Assembly: GCA_030748805.1 (NCBI GenBank)
Contig: JASMLG010000088.1
Coordinates: 1 to 11,865, forward strand
DNA from: Phycisphaerales bacterium
Lineage (GTDB): Bacteria; Planctomycetota; Phycisphaerae; Phycisphaerales; SM1A02
Reading direction: 5' to 3'
DNA length: 11,865 bases
A program made the position numbers and the translations under genes. Under the pieces are notes generated by a model. That model was not told the DNA's origin. It made no database searches and was given only the letters and a program-made list of their open reading frames with translations. Of this stretch, positions 6,406 through 11,865 are shown piece after piece. The first letter of the stretch is position 1. The number at the start of each line of letters is the position of its first letter.

Positions 6406-6442
6406 GTTACAAACCGTTTTATCGCCACCAAAACGTTACAAA
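6406..6442. repeat. Direct repeat GTTACAAA flanking a small inverted repeat between divergent genes
   Basis: GTTACAAA occurs at 6406-6413 and again at 6435-6442. Between them CGTTTT (6415-6420) and AAAACG (6430-6435) are inverted around a 9-base loop. The block sits directly upstream of the candidate promoter of the beta-helix gene and could be a regulator site. The 289-bp gap 6334-6622 otherwise holds only promoter-like sequences. Confidence 0.35.
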
Positions 6443-6493
6443 TGAACCTTTTTCAATCAATAAACAACAGTTATTGCATTTTGGTGGAATAGG

Positions 6494-6538
6494 TAAGTAC
6501 TTATAGGTCGTTGTTTTGATAACATCACAACATATAAA
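6494..6538 (+). promoter_or_regulatory. Candidate murA promoter with adjoining palindrome
   Basis: TTGTTT (6511-6516) and TATAAA (6533-6538) are 16 bp apart, which places the transcript start near 6545 and gives a leader of about 78 bases. Immediately upstream is the perfect 10-bp palindrome TAAGTACTTA (6494-6503), placed where an activator or repressor could touch RNA polymerase. Confidence 0.45.
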
Positions 6539-6622
6539 AAAGAGTGTTTGCCCTATGTAGATTTAGAGCAATAACCAATAAGCCAAGGATGGCATCACTT
6601 CAGAAAGGATTCAGTAAGACAA

Positions 6623-7975
6623 ATGGACGCTTTTTCAATTGACGGTGGACAACGACTAACAGGAAAAATATCAGTTGATGGATCTAAAAATGCAGCCCTT
6701 CCACTTCTAGCGGCAGGATTACTAACAAACGAGCCCATTAAATTTGATGGTATCCCTTATTTATCTGATATTTCTAACATGGTCAACCTGCTTAATGAAC
6801 TTGGGTGTTCAAATAAGCAAGACAGTGATCAAATTGAAATAAAAACTGTAGACGAATCCCAATCCCATGCTAGGTACGACATCGTCCGAACTATGAGAGC
6901 TAGTGTTTGTGTACTTGGACCACTTCTAGCAAAACGTGGTGAAGTTCGTGTCTCGATGCCTGGAGGATGTTCTTTTGGTGACCGTCCAATTGACTTACAT
7001 CTTCGCGGTCTAGAAGAATTAGGCGCAAAGATTCACTTAGAGGGTGGCGATATTATTGCACGCTGCGACCGTCTCAAAGGTGCAACTATTTTTCTTGGTG
7101 GACCTTTTGGGTCAACTGTTCTAGGTACTGCAAACATAATGAGCGCGGCAACCTTAGCCAATGGAAGAACCGTCATCGAACAAGCAGCTTGTGAACCAGA
7201 AATCACAGACCTTGCTTTATTATTAAATAAAATGGGCGCAAAAATATCTGGCGCAGGGACTCCTCGCATAACTATTGAGGGAGTTGATGAACTCGGAGGT
7301 GCAGCACATACTATTATGCCTGATAGGATAGTTGCGGGAACTTGGGCAATTGCCACAGCGATCACAAATGGAGATGTATTGATAGAAAACTTTCCTCTTG
7401 ACCATCTTCTTGCAGTTACCAACATCCTTTCTACAATTGGTGTCAATGTACATCAGACAGATCTCTCACAAGATCCCAAATCTTGTACGGTACAAGTTGT
7501 TAGCAGTAGTAATTTGAACCCTGTAATGTTTACAACTCAACCATTCCCTGGCTTCCCAACAGATTTGCAGGCACAAATGATGGCACTTCTTTGTTTGTCA
7601 AACGGAAATAGCATCATCACTGAGAAAATATACCCAGAAAGGTTTATGCATGTACCTGAACTCAGCAGAATGGGCGCGAGACTAGTTAAACAAGGTTCCA
7701 CTGTTATTGTTCAGGGTGTCGATCGATTAATCGGAGCACCTGTAATGGCGAGTGATTTACGCGCATCTGCGAGTTTAGTAATAGCTGGACTTGCCGCAGA
7801 AGGAGAAACTATTATAAGTCGTGTTTATCATCTAGATCGAGGTTATGCGAATATGGAAAAAACTTTGACAGAACTTGGAGCAAACATAAAACGATTTGAT
7901 GACACTCAAGTCATAGACGGATTACCTCTTGTCGAGACGGCTCCTGCAAAGAAACTCATACAAACCGACAGCTGA
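6623..7975 (+). CDS. murA: UDP-N-acetylglucosamine 1-carboxyvinyltransferase MurA
   Basis: MurA transfers the enolpyruvyl group of phosphoenolpyruvate to UDP-GlcNAc in the cytoplasm, the first committed step of peptidoglycan synthesis. The 450-residue protein has the two-lobed EPT-synthase fold signs. Visible active-site residues, aligned by motif with E. coli MurA, are Lys22-Asn23 in 'DGSKNAALPLLAAGLL', Cys116 in 'MPGGCSFGDRPIDLHLRG' (E. coli Cys115, the residue alkylated by fosfomycin), Asp314 in 'GFPTDLQAQMMALL' and Arg406 in 'YHLDRGYANMEKTL'. Cys rather than Asp at 116 predicts fosfomycin sensitivity of the enzyme. The family core ends at about residue 427 (GANIKRFDD); the last 23 residues are an extension beyond the usual 419-residue length and run into the oppositely oriented methyltransferase gene. 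The ATG at 6623 gives the normal family N-terminus; AAAGGA lies 13 bases upstream, rather far. Its presence argues for at least some peptidoglycan in this planctomycete. Confidence 0.97.
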   Translation: MDAFSIDGGQRLTGKISVDGSKNAALPLLAAGLLTNEPIKFDGIPYLSDISNMVNLLNELGCSNKQDSDQIEIKTVDESQSHARYDIVRTMRASVCVLGPLLAKRGEVRVSMPGGCSFGDRPIDLHLRGLEELGAKIHLEGGDIIARCDRLKGATIFLGGPFGSTVLGTANIMSAATLANGRTVIEQAACEPEITDLALLLNKMGAKISGAGTPRITIEGVDELGGAAHTIMPDRIVAGTWAIATAITNGDVLIENFPLDHLLAVTNILSTIGVNVHQTDLSQDPKSCTVQVVSSSNLNPVMFTTQPFPGFPTDLQAQMMALLCLSNGNSIITEKIYPERFMHVPELSRMGARLVKQGSTVIVQGVDRLIGAPVMASDLRASASLVIAGLAAEGETIISRVYHLDRGYANMEKTLTELGANIKRFDDTQVIDGLPLVETAPAKKLIQTDS

Positions 7976-8764
7976 AGCAACTGCAACATTAATAGAAGGA
8001 ACTTTCGGTGTCATTGGAATCTCTGCAATTTCATCACATAATTCCATCGTAGTAGAAGAAAGGCCTGATTTTTCTTCGCCCATTATTAATCCAAATCGAT
8101 TGCTAGGTTGTATTTCCCATATTGGTTTTGAATCCACTGATGTTTCACACCCAATTAAGGTAAGTTCAAGTTCTTGCTTAAGTAACTGCAATTCCAATTT
8201 CCAATCATCTACGAATGCCCATGGCAATGAAAGTACATGCCCCATCGAAACCCGTATTGCTTTTCTATAGAGAGGATCGCAGCATCTTTGATCAAACACA
8301 AGAGCGTCTACTCCGAAACCGGCTGCATTTCTGAACAGCGCACCCATATTGTCAACGTTTGTAATTCCTTCAGCTAACAGTAAAGACACTCTCTCTTTAT
8401 CTTTCAATTGTTTAATCAAGTTGCCAACTTTCATTGATGATTCTGAGGGGCGATGTGCTGCTGCTAGAACACCTCTATGAATATGAAATCCGGTTATCTT
8501 CGTCATGAGTGAAACATCAGCAACGTAAACCGGAACATCTAAATTGGAGAACACAGGAGCAAGACGTTCACATTTCTCTGGCGATAAAAACAAAGAATGA
8601 ATATTCCAATCAGTAGAAAGCAATCTCCTAACTACCATTTCTGATTCGACCATGAATAAATGTTTGCGACCTCGCAAATCAGCATCTTTTATATTTCTGT
8701 ATGGATCGATTCTTGGATCATCTAGGGATGATATTATTGAGATGTTTGGGTAACTGTGTGCCAC
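7922..8764 (-). CDS. SpoU/TrmH family RNA 2'-O-methyltransferase
   Basis: This 280-residue protein uses S-adenosylmethionine to methylate a ribose 2'-OH in tRNA or rRNA. It shows the three SPOUT motifs: 'LLAEGITNVDNMGALFRNAA' (129-148; Asn139 and the catalytic Arg145), 'GLIMGEEKSGLS' (225-236) and 'IAEIPMTPKVPSINVAVASA' (246-265), all part of the trefoil-knot fold that forms a dimer. Residues about 8-105 resemble the SpoU substrate-binding domain ('ISSLDDPRIDPYRNI', 'FMVESEMVVRRLL'). The exact substrate cannot be read from the sequence; TrmH-, RlmB- and YsgA-like enzymes share these motifs. The start is GTG at 8764, five bases after the MCE gene's stop; no good Shine-Dalgarno sequence is present, so it probably depends on coupled translation. 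The next in-frame ATG (residue 38) would remove part of the binding domain. Its last 17 residues are encoded opposite the murA tail. It is the last gene of the Mla-like operon. Confidence 0.93.
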   Translation of the reverse strand: MAHSYPNISIISSLDDPRIDPYRNIKDADLRGRKHLFMVESEMVVRRLLSTDWNIHSLFLSPEKCERLAPVFSNLDVPVYVADVSLMTKITGFHIHRGVLAAAHRPSESSMKVGNLIKQLKDKERVSLLLAEGITNVDNMGALFRNAAGFGVDALVFDQRCCDPLYRKAIRVSMGHVLSLPWAFVDDWKLELQLLKQELELTLIGCETSVDSKPIWEIQPSNRFGLIMGEEKSGLSSTTMELCDEIAEIPMTPKVPSINVAVASAVGLYEFLCRSRLDKR

Positions 8765-8769
8765 AGAGA

Positions 8770-9969
8770 CTAGTTGGGAAAGTCATCAGGCATCTGTTTT
8801 TTGATTTCCTCAATTGCCTTAATGAATACTGATTCGTTTTCTTTAAGTGTCTTTGCAATTGCTGCAGCATCTTCTGGTGCATCTGGATCTAATGAAGCTA
8901 CTGATAACTCTGAAGCTGTTTGTCGAAGTTCAGAAAGAACTGCCCTGAGTTGCCAAGAAGCATTATTAAGTTGTTCGTAGATAATATCTTTATCTTTAGG
9001 TCTATATATTAGTTTCCAAGGACTTCCTGCAATCTCTTCGATTAGGCCTTTAGCTCTTTCAGTAATCGACTCAACGTTATTAACAATATTTGAGATTTTG
9101 GAAGACCATGATGGGGCTCTCTTTTGGTAGGTCTTACTTATTGACTCAAGTGATTTCATCGATTCCTTTAGGGATGACATCGCATGTTCAACATTTGGCA
9201 GAACATTTTTGCGTACATCTTGCACTGCTGACTTTACATCAGACAACGTATCACTCATTTTACTTGGCAAGTCACGAGAGTCGGTCAATATCGTTGATAC
9301 TGACTCCTGCCAATTTGGCCAAGCCGTTTCTGTTGAACTCACTATTGAATCAATAGATTTTAGTGCACTATTTGCTGAATCGATTGAATCTCTAATCGAT
9401 TGAGCTTCTTCAAAACCAATTAATAAATTAAGAGCTCCTTTCTCTTCTGAAATTACTTCACTAATTATACGAAGTGATTCAAGTGTTTTCGAAATATCAA
9501 CCTCTGCATCCAAGCCGACAAATTGACCGATTAAAGTGTCTGAAACTCCAATAAGTTCTGTTTCACTTGTAGCAAGGACTCCATTGCCGACACTTGTTAT
9601 TTCTAACCATGCTCCTGTGCCAAGTAAACCCACTTGCGTGTGAATGTCTGCGTTGGAATATAGTTTGTATTGGTTATCTATTTCAAACGTTACATCAATT
9701 GAAGACGTAGGAGTTTCACCCTCTACTCTAGGATTTACAAGAGTAACTGAGCCAACAACGACACCACCAAGGCGAACTTTTGATCCCACGGTTAGCGTTC
9801 GGATTCCTTGTGAAACTGTAAATGAGACCTTGTATGATTTAGAGGTGCGTGTATAGTTTTCCCAAGCATCAGTAAGAATCGAAAAAACAACCAATCCTAT
9901 AATCAAAGTGATAGATACGAACAAACCTGCTCGAATATTGTTTCGTCTTTTATTTCGCACTTGTGACAT
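8770..9969 (-). CDS. mlaD: MlaD-type MCE domain lipid-transport protein
   Basis: MlaD proteins sit in the inner membrane, form a hexameric ring facing the periplasm, and pass phospholipids between the membranes as part of the MlaFEDB ABC complex. The 399-residue protein has a basic N-terminus, one membrane helix (about 13-33, 'RAGLFVSITLIIGLVVFSIL'), then an MCE domain (about 43-127): 'SYKVSFTVSQGIRTLTVGSK', 'VRLGGVVVGSV', 'IDVTFEIDNQYKLYSNADI' and 'GLLGTGAWLEI'. The remainder (150-399) is a long, polar, helical and probably coiled-coil region (repeated S..D/E..L patterns, 'IEEIKKQMPDDFPN' at the end), much longer than the roughly 180-residue E. coli MlaD and closer to the PqiB/LetB-linked or actinobacterial/planctomycete MCE forms with helical extensions. 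Seven bases separate it from the ATPase gene, and AAGGAG lies ten bases before the ATG. The permease partner is not visible here. Confidence 0.92.
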   Translation of the reverse strand: MSQVRNKRRNNIRAGLFVSITLIIGLVVFSILTDAWENYTRTSKSYKVSFTVSQGIRTLTVGSKVRLGGVVVGSVTLVNPRVEGETPTSSIDVTFEIDNQYKLYSNADIHTQVGLLGTGAWLEITSVGNGVLATSETELIGVSDTLIGQFVGLDAEVDISKTLESLRIISEVISEEKGALNLLIGFEEAQSIRDSIDSANSALKSIDSIVSSTETAWPNWQESVSTILTDSRDLPSKMSDTLSDVKSAVQDVRKNVLPNVEHAMSSLKESMKSLESISKTYQKRAPSWSSKISNIVNNVESITERAKGLIEEIAGSPWKLIYRPKDKDIIYEQLNNASWQLRAVLSELRQTASELSVASLDPDAPEDAAAIAKTLKENESVFIKAIEEIKKQMPDDFPN

Positions 9970-9976
9970 TTGTCAA

Positions 9977-10864
9977 CTACTCCTTTGTGGAATGTATAGA
10001 TGGACCTTTAGACAATCTAGGCGCGCTAACTCCCAACAAGTCCTCAGCATAACTAGTTTCTTCCTTCCTGCGTGTAATTGGTCCATCTGCATCACCTCGT
10101 AAGAACTGTCTGATCAATAGTTGTTTTTTGTTAAGTTCGGTCAAAGTTTCTTCTGGCCAATCGCGAAGTTTTTCAAATTCTTCTCTTGTATCAACCATCA
10201 ACATTTTCCCTTTGTCTAACATTGACATGCGATCTGCAATGACGAATGCAGAGTCCATTTCATGTGTAACAACAACACTAGTCACTCCTGCCTTCTTTGC
10301 CAGATCCAAGATAAGTTGATCAACACCTGCACTTGTAACTGGATCAAGACCAGCAGAGGGTTCATCATAAAAGAGCAACTTCGGGTCGAGTGCTAGGGCA
10401 CGTGCAAGACCTGCGCGTTTCTTCATCCCTCCGGAAATTTCCGATGGGTATTTGTCGGCAGCATCTCTAAGACCAACCTGTTCAAGTTTAATTTTCACTA
10501 TGAACTCGATTATGTCAGTATCAAGATCTGTATGTTCCCTTAAAGAAAGAGCAACGTTATCAGCAACTGTCATTGAATTAAAGAGTGCACCTGACTGGAA
10601 CAATATCCCAAATTGTCTGCGAACTTTATTCAGACCATGCTCATCGAGATTTGCTAAATCCTCTCCAAATAATTTTACAGTCCCCTCATCTGGAATAAGA
10701 GCACCAATCAAGTGTCTGAGAATTGTTGATTTACCAGACCCAGAGCCACCCATAATCACAAGTACTTCTCCATCATAAACATCCAAATCTACTCCATGGA
10801 GAACTGTCTGATCACCAAAACGGCAAACAAGATTTCGAACTGAAATGACGGAATCGCTATCCAC
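9977..10864 (-). CDS. mlaF: MlaF-type ABC transporter ATPase
   Basis: This 295-residue cytoplasmic ATPase powers phospholipid movement by the Mla complex. Motifs in order: Walker A 'GGSGSGKST' (39-47), Q-loop Gln90 followed by 'SGALFNSMTVADNVAL' (91-106), a typical MlaF stretch, signature 'SGGMKKRAGLARAL' (144-157), Walker B 'LLFYDEPSAGLDPVTSAGVD' (163-182), and switch His201 in 'VVTHEMDSAF'. The signature Met-Lys in place of Gln-Gln/Gln-Arg is characteristic of MlaF/Ttg2A-type ATPases. The last 40 or so residues are a charged tail (after 'QFLRGDADGPI'); in E. coli the MlaF C-terminus contacts the partner subunit. The start is GTG at 10864, six bases after the preceding stop, with AGGAGG eleven bases upstream. 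It is followed directly by the MlaD gene. Confidence 0.94.
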   Translation of the reverse strand: MDSDSVISVRNLVCRFGDQTVLHGVDLDVYDGEVLVIMGGSGSGKSTILRHLIGALIPDEGTVKLFGEDLANLDEHGLNKVRRQFGILFQSGALFNSMTVADNVALSLREHTDLDTDIIEFIVKIKLEQVGLRDAADKYPSEISGGMKKRAGLARALALDPKLLFYDEPSAGLDPVTSAGVDQLILDLAKKAGVTSVVVTHEMDSAFVIADRMSMLDKGKMLMVDTREEFEKLRDWPEETLTELNKKQLLIRQFLRGDADGPITRRKEETSYAEDLLGVSAPRLSKGPSIHSTKE

Positions 10865-10870
10865 TTGATT

Positions 10871-11515
10871 TTAATCCTCCTTTTCCACGTAGACAGGATA
10901 CACTAGGTCACCATTATTCTCGTCATGAATCCTGAACCATTTGAAACGATTCGTAAAAATACTAGAACCATCTGATTCGTCAAAAAGCAAGTACTCTGCT
11001 GTCAATTGAACATCCTTCCTGTTTGTAAACTGAAGTACATACTCAAGTTCTGCTTCAATCGGCACCATTCCAAGAAAAAGTTTATCGCTTTCAATTGTTT
11101 GTTCACCAACATCTTGATTCAGAGCTCCTGCTAACAATCTCCCATAACGAACATTTAAGGTATCAAAGAATTTGGTTGATTCTTCGTTCGTGCTTGGATT
11201 AGTAAACATTGATTCAAATGAGTTGACGTCTCCCCCATTCTGAACATCTAAAATTGCATTAATTGGCCCAATTTCAATTTGATTCCTAACATTAATGTCC
11301 CACCAATATATTCCTCCAGCCCATAAACCAGTCATCAACGATCCAAAAAGCACAGCAAACCAGGCAAGTCGAACCCCTCTGGTATCTCCTTTTGCGTTTA
11401 TGTCAACAAGTGCTCTGATACCAAGCAAAACAGCTGCAACTGTAAATACTGGACAGAATCCAATTGCACTTAAAACTGCAATAATCGACCACGGATTTAA
11501 TTTCTTTTTCTCCAT
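10871..11515 (-). CDS. DUF4190-like two-helix membrane protein of unknown function
   Basis: This 214-residue protein begins 'KLNPWSIIAVLSAIGFCPVF' (5-24) and has two membrane helices at about 9-36 and 48-71 joined by a basic loop with 'LGIRALVDINAKGDTRGVRL', the pattern of DUF4190 domains (helix, 'iLGi.al..i...G...G', helix). The rest (76-214) is soluble and probably outside the membrane: first a helical stretch, then beta strands 'AELEYVLQFTNRKDVQLTAE' and a C-terminal 'WFRIHDENNGDLVYPVYVE'. The C-terminal pattern I-x-D-x-x-NGD-x-x-x-P recurs in the next upstream gene. It ends six bases before the MlaF GTG and starts two bases after the previous stop, so it is part of the operon. It may be an accessory part of the lipid transporter, but this rests only on position. 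Confidence 0.72.
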   Translation of the reverse strand: MEKKKLNPWSIIAVLSAIGFCPVFTVAAVLLGIRALVDINAKGDTRGVRLAWFAVLFGSLMTGLWAGGIYWWDINVRNQIEIGPINAILDVQNGGDVNSFESMFTNPSTNEESTKFFDTLNVRYGRLLAGALNQDVGEQTIESDKLFLGMVPIEAELEYVLQFTNRKDVQLTAEYLLFDESDGSSIFTNRFKWFRIHDENNGDLVYPVYVEKED

Positions 11516-11517
11516 AA

Positions 11518-11826
11518 TTAAGACGTTGGTTCCGAGACAACTTCATCTTCTTTTTTATTTTGTTCCGACTGAGAAGTATCACAGTATGATCCCTTTGGAA
11601 AGGCAATATCTCCATTCTTGTCATCTCGAATAACAATACAATCAATGTGTAACGAAACTTCTAAACCACTTTTTGGCAATATCTCATACATACACTCTGC
11701 CGTTACATCAGTCGTTTCAAAGACAATCGGACAGCAAATAATCAATGAACAAATTAGTGCGACTGTTGCTAGTCCACTTCTCTTAGTTGTATCTTGCTCA
11801 ATTGATGTTTCTTCAAACGTCATCAT
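11518..11826 (-). CDS. Small cysteine-containing membrane or exported protein, apparent paralogue of its neighbour
   Basis: The 102-residue product has one hydrophobic segment (about 17-36, 'RSGLATVALICSLIICCPIV') that could be a membrane anchor or uncleaved signal, in the style of a DUF4190 opening. The part after it has 'AECMYEILPKSGLEVSLH' and 'IDCIVIRDDKNGDIAFPKGS' (61-80), and ends in a polar acidic tail. The 'I-x-D-x-x-NGD-x-x-x-P' string matches the C-terminus of the next gene, as though it were a shortened copy lacking the second helix and the middle region. Six cysteines are present, including C31-C32, C45, C63 and C82. Two adjacent ATG codons (11826, 11823) are possible starts, with AAGGCGG seven bases upstream. 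It ends two bases before the following gene. Function unknown. Confidence 0.6.
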   Translation of the reverse strand: MMTFEETSIEQDTTKRSGLATVALICSLIICCPIVFETTDVTAECMYEILPKSGLEVSLHIDCIVIRDDKNGDIAFPKGSYCDTSQSEQNKKEDEVVSEPTS

Positions 11827-11865
11827 TATTTGCCGCCTTTTTATCCTTATTAATAACTTCTGTTG
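11813..11865 (-). CDS. C-terminal end of a further upstream operon gene (partial)
   Basis: A minus-strand frame entering from the right edge reads 'TEVINKDKKAANNDDV' and stops at TGA (11813-11815), overlapping the start of the next gene by 14 bases. The charged, lysine- and asparagine-rich end looks like a normal C-terminus, and such overlaps fit the tight packing of this operon. Seventeen codons are too few to name a product. If the operon follows Mla order, the permease gene could lie out here, but that is a guess. The other frame open to the edge would merely extend the 102-residue protein. Confidence 0.4.
   Translation of the reverse strand, partial: TEVINKDKKAANNDDV

Noticed and set aside
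7033..7446. 137-residue minus-strand frame inside murA
   Set aside because: It is antisense to a murA with all catalytic motifs intact, and has no ribosome site or family signs.

Overview
The window looks like a chromosomal piece of a fairly AT-rich planctomycete, most likely a marine member of the Phycisphaerae. Three protein hallmarks support this. One secreted protein ends in a PAP-type PEP-CTERM-like tail (IPAPGALALIGIAGLARRRRR without the last residue, then an Arg run). A secreted beta-helix protein carries two 'GACC' cysteine-rich repeats. The same protein closes with a dockerin/EF-hand-like 'DLSGDGSVEVNDIIELISAWG' type tail. No rRNA, tRNA, CRISPR array, integrase or transposase gene was seen.

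Layout from left to right. (1) 1-768, minus strand, cut by the window edge: a protein with an N-terminal MIP18/DUF59 (Mrp/SufT-type Fe-S) domain followed by an unfamiliar region. (2) 1055-1996, plus strand: an MsrB-MsrA fusion methionine sulfoxide reductase, divergent from gene 1. (3) 2014-2175: two nearly identical 70-bp tandem repeats plus a short third copy, each with a hairpin, filling the space between convergent genes. (4) 3890-2180, minus strand: three genes with overlapping stops and starts, a TerB-like helical protein, a DUF4145/HEPN-like protein with a coiled-coil tail, and a short MgtC/SapB membrane protein. (5) 4186-4860, plus strand: the PEP-CTERM-like protein. It shares a symmetric terminator at 4891-4918 with (6) 6333-4945, minus strand: the beta-helix protein. 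(7) 6623-7975, plus strand: murA, overlapping tail-to-tail by 54 bp with (8) a minus-strand operon that runs from beyond the right edge to 7922. In transcription order this operon holds the end of an unseen gene, two small membrane proteins that appear to be related to each other, MlaF-type ABC ATPase, MlaD-type MCE protein, and a SpoU/TrmH RNA methyltransferase.

Functionally the right half concerns the cell envelope: MurA makes the first committed peptidoglycan precursor, and MlaF/MlaD form part of a phospholipid-trafficking ABC system whose permease (MlaE) is not in the window. The left half has stress-related genes (methionine repair, Fe-S handling, MgtC) and the least familiar unit, the TerB-like/HEPN-like/MgtC operon, which is the best candidate here for an undescribed system. 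Its function is not shown by the sequence. All calls come from reading motifs by eye; no database search was run.
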